This document shows, one piece after another, positions 1 to 11,139 of a stretch of DNA of 64,000 nt. The notes under the pieces are model-generated. The model searched no databases. It was not told the origin of the DNA and saw nothing but the letters and a program-made list of their open reading frames with translations. Within the stretch, counting starts at the first letter, position 1, and every line of letters starts with the position of its first letter. The stretch spans positions 234,001 through 298,000 of the forward strand of contig CAWZYM010000332.1 of assembly GCA_963966185.1 (NCBI GenBank), read 5' to 3'. Source of the stretch: Rhabditoides inermis (Eukaryota; Nematoda; Chromadorea; Rhabditida; Rhabditidae). Both the position numbers and the translations under genes were made by a program.

Positions 1-267
1 TTTGTACTCGAGAGCCTTAGGTCAGTCCCCTTATTGGCTAGGTCGACGGTTGTATAACTTGAATCTGCTGATAAACAAACTTTTTTATAAAGTTGACTGC
101 TTGCTTCAATTAGTAGTCTAGTGGTATCCTACGAGGTCCGCAAGCGCGGAAAGTGAGCGAATGTAAATTCGACGAGATCTTTGAATAGTGATCAGGAAGG
201 TCTACTCCACTGCGAATCTGTCTTCCACTGTTCTGCGCACTATAATACGAACCACCCTCTATTGCAG
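1..267. other. Left edge, intron of the sphingomyelinase gene
   Basis: No exon of the sphingomyelinase gene could be recognised here. The stretch ends in the ATTGCAG acceptor of the first visible exon (268). Upstream exons of that gene, including signal peptide and saposin-like part, must lie outside the window. Confidence 0.5.
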
Positions 268-1459
268 CTTCCTGTACCTCAATCAGTCGGACCCCGACGG
301 CACGATGAGCTGGTTCGTGCAGCAGCTGTGGAAGGTGGGCGGGTGAACAAGTAAACAAAACAAGTAAACAACCGAAGATTGCCAGAAAACCCGATCATTT
401 GATGTGATTTGTAGGTATGTTTCAACCCAACCTTTTGAATGTCGCACTGTTTCACCACAGTAATTTGTTCATTGAAACGATATCAAAATAATGAAACAGT
501 AATTATGTGAACAACCAACTTTTTCCCCTCCTGCGATGAAAAAATGTGCATTTGTGAAAAGTAAACAAACAAAACAAACAAACAAAGAGACAAAGAGACA
601 AACAGACAAACAGACAAACAGACAAACGAACAAACGAACAAACGAACACTTGCAGGCGGAGCAGTCGGGTGAGAAGGTGCACGTGCTGGCTCACATTCCG
701 CCGGCAGACGGGGAGTGTCTGGAGGGATGGGCCAGGAACTACTACAGAGTCGTGCAGAGGTGGGAGGGGGGTTGTATGTCCGTGTCCGTTGTATGTCCGA
801 TGTTGCAAATCTGTCTTTTTTGTGTTGCAACACCGTTCAAAACTCAAATGCAACTCTGTCCTTTTGCAGTTCCGTCCTACTATCGTCTGTCCTTCCGTAT
901 GTACGTCTGCCCCCTGTGTGTCTTTTTCGGCATTCTGTTTGTCTGTCCCTGTCTGTCTGTCTGTCCGTTTGTCCGTGACTATGTGTGTCGTTCAGTCCGA
1001 TTGTGTGTGACATTGCCTATTTCTTTTATGTGCATCTATATTCCCTAGTGAAGAGATTTGCCAGGGCCAGGACAAGTCTATTGTAAGCTACCGTATACCA
1101 AAGCATCGATTCATTCCCTAACGTCTCCCTCGGCCACTATTAACCGTCCAATGTAATATTCGGGAATACAGTACGCAACACAGATGAATAGAAGGAGAGA
1201 AGTCTTTACTGTACACATCATAACACAACGTTCCGTACGCGATACATGAATAACACTGAGAGAGACACTGCCGCCTCTGTCCTTCCGACCGGTTTCTCCT
1301 CCTCTCTACTTCAACCTAGGGCCGTCACTACACCTACACCTAGATACGTTACATTACCAGCTCATAGTTCAAGCATAGGTATGAATTTTCAATTTCGTTG
1401 TGTTTCTCTTCAACACCCAGAATAGTTAAGTTTAGAACTCTGGAAGACATTACTTTTTA

Positions 1460-1500
<41 letters not shown>

Positions 1501-4500
1501 ACCTTAGAGCATCACCCCGTTTCTAGAACCATAGTGCGTTAGCCACTTCCTCGTGATCTCATTATGTATGCATTTTTTTTCATTTCACGCACCACTGTTC
1601 AGTTCTGCTGAGGAATGAATGAGAATGAAGAGATAATAACAATAATTGTTTTTAAGTTGAAGAAACGTGTTTTCCAATGAGCTTTTTTGGCTTCGTGATT
1701 CGAACTCAATAATACAAGACTAATTAGCAGTCATTAGAGTGTAGGTATCTGACGAAATGTATGAAATTGGGAATCTTCTGAAAGCTAATAGTCTTGTCTG
1801 AATATTTCTGAATTTTTTTTTCGCGAAGAAGTAGAAGTAACACTATTTTCTGTTGTCTGCTGTAGTTGTGGCGTGTTCTAGATGCCTATGTCCACAAAAC
1901 CGCGTTAATTGTTGTCTGCCGCTAGCCAGAAGACACACCGTCATCGTGGTTTCTCATTGCTGGTTTCTAGAACCATAGTAACTTTTCGCAAAACATATCC
2001 ATATCATGAAAATTTTATATGATAATCTTTATCTGCCAAGTTATTATAGAGACACAGTAACACAACAGGAAATGCACAGCGTGGCAAATATTGAGCTGAC
2101 TCTAGGCTATCTGTATCAAACATGTAGCTCCTTATTATGAAAAAACTTTTCAGATTCTCGGACACGATCACGGCGCAGTTCTTTGGACACGTCCACCTCG
2201 ATCTGTTCTCCATATTCTACGAGGACATGCACAACACCAGCAGCCGACCCGTGTCGGTGAGTATGGATGTCTGTCTGTAACGCTCTTGCTCCCTTTTTCT
2301 CCTCTCTCCCTCACTATCTCTCGTCCAATTGCGTTAGCCAGAGGTGATGATTCCAAGCGTTTCAGACGCTGTACTCTGCTCCATCTGTGACCACCTTCTC
2401 CTTTCTCAACCCTGCCTACCGCATCTATGATGTTGATGTTAATGGAGGCCGATTCGTGAGTGTCCCAATTCTCTTTATTCATAATAAGTATGTTTATTCA
2501 GAATCAGCATTCGAATTTCGAATTATCACAAACACACGGATTCTAAAAGTTTCATGTTTATGTAAGAAACGCGTTTCATAGATATGACAATATGATAGTT
2601 AGATGAAGTGGGGCAGAGTGCCAGTGACGTCTACAGCGAGGTATTCTCCGTCTGACGTCATCCCCAGACTCGTAGTGGATAACGCTGACGTTATGGCCAC
2701 GATTAGATCGATCGTTGATTGGCCCTCGACACGTGCCGCACTAGCTCGACCGATTCTTGCTAACTGTAATGGGGAATCATGAAAAACCGCTTGTCCTGAG
2801 TAATTACCATATATAAACAATAGAGACCATATATAAACAATAGAGATACAAGCAAGTCATGACGTACTTGATGTGTCGAGCACACGGAAGGACGAGCAGG
2901 TGAAGGAGTGGTCTCATATAGGGAGGACGGCGAGGGAGTATGCTGGAATGACCCTCACTTCCAGTGCTTGCCCCTTTAAAGGTAGTGTACCCTCTGAACG
3001 CATGACTTCAAATTTGCAATTTGTGTTGTTTATTTGTTCAATCTCATTATTAGAAACATAATTGGTCAATATACTATCCCTTAAAAATATCTTTAACCTT
3101 ATGCAAATACGCTTTGAACGTGAAAGAAACATGAAAATTTTGATTTTATGAAAATTTGGCGAATATGTTTAATATTGTTAATATACATTTTTCTAAATTT
3201 ATTTTGATTTGGAATGAGAAGTGAAAATCAAAAACTAACCACAAAAGCATTTGAAAACATTTTATGTGCGAACCAATCAAGGTGCTCCGGTCAGTTCGGT
3301 GATGTAACCGCAGTCGGTGAACATAAGTTTTGCGGGCGTGCACACTTGTGCACACAATTGCCGGTAAACGTCAAACTTTAAATATATTTTTATATTTTTA
3401 AAAATTGTTATTTTTGAATTTTAAACTTCCATGTTATGGATTTATAACTAACAAATAATAAGTAATAAACAGCTAATAGCAACTCGTGCAACCAGAATCA
3501 GAGGGTACACTACCTTTAAAGAGGCGCGGTTCCTTATGCCCTATGCCCGCGGTATCGCCCTGTCTATGTAGTTCAGTAAAGCGATAGAGTGCCGGGTCGA
3601 GGATTGCGAAATATGTTATGTTGTTATGAGCCTGTCCCTATTTTTCAATCTGCAGCCTTGACATAAATAAATGAAAAATAAATTTATTACACCACAAGTG
3701 ATGCGCCACACATGAAATGCCTGTGAACAATGACAATGAACGGGTAGAAGTTGCAGTAGAATGATTCCAGTAAACCAGCAATGAGAATCCACGATGACGG
3801 TGTGTCTTCTGGCTATCGGCTGACAACGTGTCAGGGTGGTCGCCAACCCACCGCGGTAGCGGAACTTCTTTCGGCCCACGGGCGGCATCAAACCCGCGAC
3901 CTTTCGATTGAGAGCCGCGCGCACATCCACTGCGCTACCGCCGCGACATAACACACGAAATGTGTACAAATAGTCTGATATTCGGAACTCTTATCAATCT
4001 TATCAGGAAGTTTTGGATCACCACACCTTCACTAAATAATAAACAAATTTCTCAGTCTTCACAAAACAGTGAACTGAAAATGATAACAGAAATACTTCTG
4101 TAATAAACAGTCATAATCAGCCTTCACAGTGTCGAAATTCTTATCAATCTTATCGGAACTCTTATCAATTCTATCAGGAAATTCTGGATCATCACACGTT
4201 CACTACATATATAATATGAACATTTCTCAGTCTTCACAAAACAGTGAACTGAAAATAATAACAGAAATACTTCTGGAATAAACAGTCATAATCAGCCTTC
4301 ACAGTGTCGAAATTCTTATCAATCTTATCGGAACTCTTATCAATCTTATCAGGAAGTTCTGGATCATCACACGTTCACTACATATATAATATGAACATTT
4401 CTCAGTCTTCACTAAACAGTGAACTGAACATGATAACAGAAATTCTTTTGGAATATGCAGTCATAACCAGCCTTCAGAGTGTCGAAATTCTTATCAATCT

Positions 4501-5283
4501 TATCGGAACTCTTATCAATCTTATCAGGAAGTTCTGGATCATCACACGTTCACTACATATATAATATGAACATTTCTCAGTCTTCACTAAACAGTGAACT
4601 GAACATGATAACAGAAATTCTTTTGGAATATGCAGTCATAATCAGCCTTCACAGTGTCGAAATTCTTATCAATCTTATCGGAACTCTTATCAATCTTATC
4701 AGGAAGTTCTGGATCACCACACGTTCTCGACGAATCTGAGCGCTGCCGACGCGACCACGGAGCCAGTGTGGAACAAGTTGTACAGTGCCAAGGTGGGTGG
4801 GGAGAGGTCTGTTCCGGAGACGGAAGTGGGTAGACATAGCGTTGCGATAGAGTGGCACAGATTGCTGGTCTTGAGAGATGGAAAAAAAGGATTCTTGTTG
4901 TGTGATGCCAGGGTGGGTGGGGAAAAGGGTATTGGAAACTGTGGATAGGACATGAGCGAAGAGGCAAGGACGGTGACGAGAAGACAGGTATAGGAAGAGT
5001 AGTTAAAATAAAGGTTGAAGGTTGAAAATGTTCGTGTGCTGTACAGTGGGGGTGGGTGGTAGAGAAAAGAATGTTGGAAATCTGTGGAGAGAGGAGGAGG
5101 ACCTGATGAGAGAGTAATAGACAGGGCACATAATTTTTTCAAATGAAAACAATTGGGCTTTTTAGTTTATAGAAGGGTGTGAAGCATTAGTATTGTTTGC
5201 GTCACGTCACAATGTGCATCGTGGATTGTAAAAATACGTTGGAACGGCATAAACAATGAGAGGAAGGGATGGAGAGAGAGCGA

Positions 5284-5336
<53 letters not shown>

Positions 5337-7940
5337 TCTGTCCCTTTCAGTCAGCCTTCAACATGGTCGACCTGTCCCCCTCCTCTTGGCAACGCGTCGC
5401 CCGCAGGATATTCGACGACGACGACGCCAGACATCAATTCATGCAGTGAGTCCTTAAAAAAAAGTTTATGAAAAAAAATCTGTGTGCGTTGGAATGTGGA
5501 ATCCCTGGCGTGAGTTATATCCAATTCGATGTTTCTAATGCTTCCACTTATTATACGTTTCAGCAGTATTCTCATGCATTCAATTTGTGAATTCATCAGT
5601 GATTCAGCTCAAATAAAACAACACATTTATTGGCATTGATATGATTAGATGCGTCCGCGAAGCACTGCCTTGCGCTTCCTGTACGAGGGAGCAGGAGCAG
5701 GGGACTCGTATCCGGTCTGAGGAGCAGGAGCAGGAGCAGGAGCAGGCGCGTCGTACCCGGCCTCTCCTCCGGTCACTCCTCCGTCGTTTCCGCGCGGCGG
5801 ACAGGGGCAGTAGGCGGCGTCGCTTCCCGAGCCCCCCGACTCTCCAGCCTTGCCATTCTGTCCATCCACTCCCGGCTGCCCGTCCTTTCCGTTCGGTCCA
5901 GGCCCTCCAGCGGGTCCCTTGTTTCCGGGTGCTCCGGGTTGTCCGTAGGTTCCCTTGTTTCCGGCGGGTCCAGCGGGTCCGGCGGGTCCTTTGGGTCCAG
6001 GCGCGCCCGATCCCTTTTTGCCACCCTTTCCGTCGGGTCCCTTCTGCCCGGGAGCTCCGGGGTTTCCGGCAGCACCGGCGTCTCCCTTGGGTCCAGCGGC
6101 TCCAGACTGTCCGTCCTTTCCGGGGGCTCCAGCGTTTCCGGGCTGTCCGTCGTTTCCAGCGGGTCCAGCAGGCCCGACGGGTCCGGGAGGTCCAGCGGGT
6201 CCGGCGGGACAAGAGATGCAGGCGGGTTTGTCGTATCCTCCAGCTCCCACAAACATTCCTCCCGTTCCCGACTTTCCAGCTTCTCCGGCGTTTCCGGGCG
6301 TTCCGTCCTCTCCCTTGGCTCCGGGAGGTCCGGGCGGGCCAGGTGGACAGCTGTTGTTGTCGGCTCCGCAGTTGCACGAACCACCGGAGGCACGCTTTCC
6401 ACGGAGGAAGAAAGGAGAAGCCTCTTTGGTAGAAGGACGAGAGACAGACATCATCACCGACCACGCGTCGTTAGAGAGGACCTAGAGAGGGAGGAATGAG
6501 AGAGAGAGGGAGCGAGGGAGAGGTAGAGAGAAATACCTGGAACTCTGCCATGTTGTGCATGCTCTCAGCGTAGAAGTTGTTGATGTCGTTGAAGATGTAT
6601 CCAACACTGACTAGAGCAGCCACAATGACTGCTCCACTGCAGACCGAGGCGAGACCAACGAGCAACTTCATTGCTAGAAAACAGACGATGTTGTTTGGGA
6701 GAGGTGCGCGGCTTATATATAGGGATACCAAGTGTTACAATATGGGGTTACCTATACCTATGTCCCATACGCGATATAGGAAGTGTTACAGTGTGTTTGG
6801 TAGCTTATGCTGCTTATGCAGTCCGCTCTGTTCCAGTGATAAGTGATAAGCGGTATGCGCGCGCGAGATCGCTTATCACCGATAAGGAGTTTCCACAATT
6901 CGCCGACAACACTATGTTTCAATGGTTCCACGGCAATTAGGAATTCGCACCACGCACCACCACACCACCGCACCACTACACCACTGCACTACCGCACCAC
7001 TACACCACCGCACCACTGTACCACCACACCATCGCACCACATTCCATCGCACCACGCTTCATCGCACCACCGATCGCACCACCGCCTATAGGTTTCACAA
7101 CTATCATTTTTCACGCGTAGTGTCGTAACAAGCGTTTTGCTCATGCTTTTTTTTGATATAATTTCGTTTCAAATTGATGTTACTTGTTTTCAAAAGTAAT
7201 ATAGTTAATGACCTAAATCATAACGTCCTATCTGATTCGCTCAAACATCGCTCGACTTCTACATAAGTGGAAAGTGGTGATGCGATCGGTGGTGCGATGG
7301 TGCGGTGGTGCGGTGGTGCGATAAAACAAGGTAAACAAGGTGCGATGGTGCGGTGGTGCGATAAAATGTGGTGCGATGGTGGGGTGATGCGTTAAAATGA
7401 TGCGTTAAATGTAGTTTTTTTGTTGAAAAATCGTTATATGGTGCGGTGGTGTAGTGGTGCGGTGGTGCGGTGATGCGTGGTGCGATTTCCTAATAGCCTG
7501 GTTCCACTGTTTTGTTTCAATTGAAAACGGGATACGTTTCATTATGCGGCTATTGCAAGGATCGTGATTCAGAACTAATATTTGGTAAACATTTATTTCC
7601 GCTTGAACCATACATTATTCTAAATTACCATACATGGTCTGTCTTGCAGACTGTCTGCTCGCGTGGACGACTTCACTCCCGGATGCGACTCGGCATGCCA
7701 GACAACTCTCCTCTGCTCGCTCCAATCAGGTACGTTTACAAATACGTCTCAATCATGTCTACGTTTCACTCCATTTACTTATTCGTATAATATGTTTCTG
7801 AGTAATAGGTTTCCACAACGTAGTTCATGAAGATGACGTTCATTACTTCAGGCCACCACAACGACACTTTGTACTGTCCTCAGAAGAAGAAGGGACTGAA
7901 GGGCGTCACTTTCCGAAGGCCGAGGAGGAAGTATACCTAG
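268..7940 (+). CDS. asm: Acid sphingomyelinase (sphingomyelin phosphodiesterase), 5' partial
   Basis: Secreted or lysosomal zinc phosphodiesterase that splits sphingomyelin into ceramide and phosphocholine. Eight exons join in frame: 268-334, 656-759, 2154-2256, 2366-2455, 4703-4792, 5351-5445, 7650-7729 and 7852-7940 (TAG). They encode the family's C-terminal half in order: [10 protein letters not shown], the metal-site motif AHIPP (usually GHIPP), [16 protein letters not shown] (usual GHTH, here GHVH), the [10 protein letters not shown] segment, DLSPSSW, and the Cys-rich tail with [11 protein letters not shown]. The tail ends in a basic [16 protein letters not shown] segment. The gene begins outside the window. 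Its intron 4 ends in a tandem array that copies the acceptor of exon 4703, and intron 6 encloses a collagen gene on the other strand. Family assignment is secure; the worm paralogue number is not decided. An AATAAA lies at 8149-8154. Confidence 0.93.
1519..1979. mobile_element. Candidate retroposon flanked by 17-bp direct repeats
   Basis: The 17-bp sequence GTTTCTAGAACCATAGT occurs at 1519-1535 and again at 1963-1979, bracketing 427 bp inside a sphingomyelinase intron. Its last ~45 bp (1921-1962) match, inverted, part of the tRNA-like element at 3600-3960. Long direct repeats of this kind are typical of target-primed SINE/LINE insertion. No coding sequence is seen. Confidence 0.45.
2976..3519. 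mobile_element. Non-autonomous DNA transposon with TTAA-flanked inverted ends
   Basis: The ends AGGTAGTGTACCCTCTGA (2980 on) and its reverse complement (to 3515) form ~18-bp terminal inverted repeats. TTAA lies directly outside both (2976-2979, 3516-3519), which would fit a piggyBac-type target duplication, although the palindromic TTTAAA makes the exact border ambiguous. The AT-rich interior has no transposase. It sits in a sphingomyelinase intron. Confidence 0.6.
3600..3960 (-). mobile_element. tRNA-derived SINE-like element
   Basis: On the minus strand the sequence begins near 3955 with a tRNA-like head: an A-box-like TAGCGCAGTGG followed by a B-box-like GGTCGCGGGTTTGATGCC. An unrelated body and an AT-rich tail follow. 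The order of head, body and AT-rich tail is that of a SINE. No complete tRNA cloverleaf was drawn, so an active tRNA is unlikely. Confidence 0.5.
3980..4702 (+). repeat. 175-bp tandem array carrying copies of an exon's 3' splice site
   Basis: About four units of 171-175 bp end exactly at exon 4703 of the sphingomyelinase gene. Each unit contains TCTTATCAG followed by GAAGTTCTGGATCA, the acceptor and first ~25 nt of that exon. The copied exon starts are at 4007, 4178, 4353 and 4528; the true one is at 4703. After about 30 nt each copy diverges to TTCACTA and loses the frame. Units also share TTATCGGAACTCTTATC. Confidence 0.85.
5275..5338 (+). repeat. GA microsatellite in sphingomyelinase intron 5
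   Basis: A near-pure GA run directly before the TTTCAG acceptor of exon 5351. It is typical of the GA/CT tracts found in many introns of this window. Confidence 0.9.
5645..6671 (-). CDS. Nematode cuticle collagen
   Basis: Secreted extracellular-matrix collagen. Two exons: 6671-6537 (45 codons) and 6481-5645. Residues ~5-30 form the N-terminal hydrophobic signal/anchor typical of worm collagens. An RGKR site follows about residue 75, the expected subtilisin-type cleavage position. Then come a short Gly-X-Y block starting [10 protein letters not shown], a non-collagenous gap with ACISC, a long Gly-X-Y domain rich in GPAGPAG, the YCPCPP knot, and a tail with alternating Ala-Pro and a basic end. 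The deduced length, 324 aa, is usual for the family. Paired Cys clusters (CNC, CISC, CPC) flank the triple helices. The gene lies wholly inside an intron of the sphingomyelinase gene on the opposite strand. A TATA box lies about 45 bp upstream of the ATG. Confidence 0.95.
6713..6720 (-). promoter_or_regulatory. TATA box of the collagen gene
   Basis: TATATAA on the minus strand, about 45 nt upstream of the collagen ATG at 6671, in a GC-rich context. The spacing fits a short 5' leader. Confidence 0.6.
6930..7500. mobile_element. Foldback element with CACCAC / GTGGTG arms
   Basis: The left arm (6944-7085) is built of CACCACCGCACCACTA-like units and the right arm (7265-7495) of their complements. 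The outer ends also match inverted: CAATTAGGAATTCGCACCACGC on the left and GCGTGGTGCGATTTCCTAATAG on the right. The ~180-bp centre is unique. The whole could fold into a long hairpin. It sits upstream of the collagen gene and inside the sphingomyelinase intron. Confidence 0.65.
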
Positions 7941-8131
7941 TCAGTGTGGGATTCAATCCTTCCATCAACCATCGACGCATCAACCAATCTTTCAAAACTT
8001 TATTTTGCCCGACCATTTGTGATTCCAAAATCATGTATTTTGTATATAGCACTTCTGTATTTTGCAAGTAATTATTTTTGGTGCTTCACTGCATATGTAT
8101 TCTTTCCTTTCGCGAGTTACTTGCACAATAA

Positions 8132-8154
8132 TTTATTAGCAATAGAACAATAAA
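8132..8154. promoter_or_regulatory. Crossed poly(A) signals of two convergent genes
   Basis: AATAAA on the plus strand at 8149-8154 fits the sphingomyelinase 3' end (stop 7940). AATAAA on the minus strand at 8132-8137 fits the F-box gene (stop 8231). Each signal lies at or past the other's, so the two 3' UTRs are predicted to overlap as antisense. Confidence 0.5.
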
Positions 8155-8230
8155 CGATTATCGAATCAGTTCAGTATGCTTTTGGAAATGATTTGACATA
8201 TTTACATATTATTAGGTGAAAATATGAAGC

Positions 8231-10727
8231 TCATTTAAAATAAGGCTCTTTTTCGTGATCGAGATTTTCGAATATCAGAGATTCGGAATGGAGACGCAAC
8301 GTACTGAAATTTTAACATTCGTCAAGATTCGTTTATTGATTTCATACTCACCCTCGAATGTTCATCCGTTGAAACGTACACTTTGATTTGTCCTGAAACA
8401 TTGCAACTCTTGAATTTAGCGTCATTGATAGATTAAAGGAATGTTATCATTTGTTACAAAACTACGACTGCCACATGATAATTTTAAATTACAACATGTT
8501 TTCATAACATAAATGAACTATATACGCAACATGTAAAAAACGGGCAGCGAAGTTTTCTTTTCGTAGTGAGAAATACCCAATCGGTAAATGGTGTATGACC
8601 ATAATTGCCATATTTACCATTTTGATATTTCTCACTACGAAATGAAAACTTTGCAGCCTGTTTTCTACATGTTGCGTTTGTTTTTAGAATATCGTTTATC
8701 TGTTAAAAATTGTTATATTAATGGAGGCAATGTGATAACTAAATGAAGACGAAATAGCACAGTCAACTCACGAGGCTCTGTTTGCATCTCCACATTTCGG
8801 ATCGAGCCACCAATCTCAGGTATTCCATCTCACACTCCCAGGAATATGTGGATTCCGCAAAGAGAATTGACATGTGCTTGAGAGATCGAGAACCAGTGAG
8901 CCAATCCTGGAATTACAGGCAGATATAGGTTTGATATTTCAGAGGAAGCTTGTTTCGAAGAGGTCATTCTCCCGCTATTAGCAATCTTATGAGTTTCAAC
9001 GATCGTGTTTATGCTTGTCAGTTTCAATCGTGGAAAGGTTGTGAAATAAAAGTGTACCTTGATAAAAACTAATTATAATTAGAAAGGGCGCGCCAGCGCC
9101 CTCTCGCTTGTACTGAATTACCCCGCGCGCTAGAACGCTACAAAACGATTTTCCCGGATGAAGCACTTTTTCCTTATTTTGGAGTGATTTCCACTGTTAC
9201 ATTGAATTTGTATCTATATTCGATAGAATCATAGAAAGTTGTGTAGAGTTTCATTGAGTTTGAAGCGAGATACGGAGAGTCCGCATTCGAGTGCGGATTG
9301 AGATTGGTGTCGGTCGGGCGTCGGACAATTTGGCTCCGCCCCCTCTGTGTGTGAGTGAAAGAGAGGCGAATAGCGGGGTGCGCCGGTATCATCGCAGAGA
9401 ATCGCGAACGTGTATTTTTTTAAATGTATTTTTGTGAAACAAAACTTGAGAAAAGGACAGTATTTTTGAAAAGTACTCCCAAGTAAAAAATCGTAGGCTT
9501 GTACTGATTGTCTCCATTGAGCAAAAGGAACGACATGATTTCAATTGAGACATCGAAACAACGCAGGCTCTCAAAGTAGTTCCTGCTACAAAAACAATAT
9601 ATTGTATCACTATAGGAATTAGAGTACACACACACTCGTTCCATTTCGACACAAATCGAACACACTGTTTGCACAGCACAGGTCTCGACCCCTCTCCATT
9701 TTTTTCACGAGAGACATTAGGGTGGTTAGACAATGATCAGAACCCGTTGGATGATGTTTTCAATGTTCCGTGGGTGCTAATAAGGTGCGAGCTTATTGTA
9801 TAAAGTGTACCTTTATGATATCCATGCATTGTGGTATTTGCGAGATCGGTAGAGAAGTGAGTTGAATAGAGTGAGCATGGAGGGATGACATGAAGTTGGA
9901 AGGATAATAGAACGAAAGAGGACCGCATAATTCAAGTTTCGAGCACTTGGTGATCTGAAATTGTAACAGTGTCATACGATCCTGCTTACCAATCAAATAA
10001 CAATAATACTATGTTAATGTAACAGTGTTATACATTGCTTACCAATGGTGTAGAGAGCAGTTCCATCGAAAAGAATGTATGTTCACCCGATCCCAAATAG
10101 TCTCCGAGAGTCACCTGCTCGGCACTGATTCTGGAAAAGAGTTTCAGCAAAATTATGAATTCGAGAGATTTTCTAACTTTAACAGTTTCTTTGTATGTCA
10201 AGCTTGAGTATCTCTTGTTTTCATGAGAATCCAACACACCTTTCACATATCCGTACTGCTACTTCTTTGCAATCTCGACTTGTCGAAGAACTGGGCTTTC
10301 GATAATCGTGAAAGTAATCCAGAGAGAACGAGGAAACAGAAATCACGTCGAGATTGAAATCATTTACAATGTCGTGCAAAAGGGAAGAAGGCGAGTTTGC
10401 GAGGTTCTGAAATAGGCAATAAGAGAGGGAGAGAGAGAGAAAGAGAGGAGGAGGAAGAGATAGAGATAGAGAGAGAGAAGAGAGAGAGAAGAGAGAGACC
10501 TACTTACCCAACGGATAGTCTTTGGGCGCTTCGTCAAGAGTGCTGAGATATAGCGTCGGATGGCGGTGTGAGGGTTGGGGCAGGAAACATGGAAGGACAC
10601 TGTATCTAGACCGTCTTCTGGTTCACTTCGTAATCTGGAAAACCTCTCTCCTCTCTCCCCTCCCCCCTCTCTCTTCTCTCTCTTCTCTCTTCTCTTTATT
10701 TGTCTTTCTCTCGTCCTCCTTTTCTCG

Positions 10728-10776
<49 letters not shown>

Positions 10777-11139
10777 CTCACATTTCCGTCTCCTCGCTTC
10801 TTTTGAACAGTAGACCAACAGTCGCCACTTTTGGGTATTCGAGGTGAAATGTACTCGTGATCTGAATTCGATGCTAGAATCTCTACTTCTAAGTAAACTT
10901 ACTGTTTACTAACTCTAAGTAAACTTACTGTTTACTAACTACATAATCAGCTGTACCTAACTCACCTTATCATCCGAAATCGCCACATTATGCAGAATGT
11001 TTCCTGGCAGACATCCGAGTTCCAGTAGAAAGGGTGAGGACATGAATACTTCTATGAGATCATCCGAACGAAGGAAGGAGAGAATATGCCGGACCATTTC
11101 TGGAGGGAGGAGAGGCAGAGACGTTTCCATCACACACAT
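8231..11139 (-). CDS. F-box protein with FTH-like C-terminal region
   Basis: Likely substrate adaptor of an SCF ubiquitin ligase. Nine exons join in frame: 11139-10966, 10861-10782, 10634-10508, 10406-10240, 10130-10043, 9954-9811, 8906-8772, 8392-8352 and 8303-8231 (342 aa). Residues ~7-40 form an F-box: LPLLPPEMVRHILSFLRSDD. The rest is the diverged leucine-rich/FTH-type region of worm F-box families: LELCGPLSF, SIQLTSLPISQIPQC, then DIIKDWLTGSRSLKH, which resembles the FTH motif, and EYLRLVARSEMW. A second in-frame acceptor at 9057 would give a shorter tail ending at 8830, but it lacks support from the C-terminal motif. The large intron 9811-8906 holds a SINE copy. F-box assignment is firm, FTH less so. 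Confidence 0.8.
8525..8676. mobile_element. Short foldback MITE
   Basis: CGCAACATGTAAAAAACGGGC at the left is matched inverted at the right, and the arms continue through CGTAGTGAGAAATA, leaving a small loop near 8600. The element is ~152 bp, in an F-box gene intron, and has no coding potential. Confidence 0.65.
9640..9770 (-). mobile_element. SINE tail copy
   Basis: On the minus strand it carries the tail shared with the elements at 39905-40130 and 63676-63840: TTGAAAACATCATC, GTCTAACCACCCTAATGTC and TCTCGTGAAAA. The tRNA-like head is not recognisable here. It lies in the long intron of the F-box gene. Confidence 0.6.
10408..10500. repeat. GA-rich tract in F-box gene intron
   Basis: Degenerate GA repeats between two exons of the F-box gene. 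A second CT-rich run at 10640-10771 fills the preceding intron. Both generate long spurious open frames of Arg/Glu or Leu/Ser. Confidence 0.85.

Noticed and set aside
4304..4739. Two overlapping identical 86-aa frames
   Set aside because: Product of the 175-bp tandem array; each includes a copied splice acceptor, so no protein is expected.
5604..6499. Several long open frames over the collagen gene
   Set aside because: GC-rich Gly-X-Y codons leave all frames open; only the minus frame with Gly at every third position and flanking Cys knots is real.
8830..9057. Alternative last exon of the F-box gene
   Set aside because: In frame, but it skips the well-formed DWLTGS exon and needs a weaker acceptor; kept only as a possible isoform.
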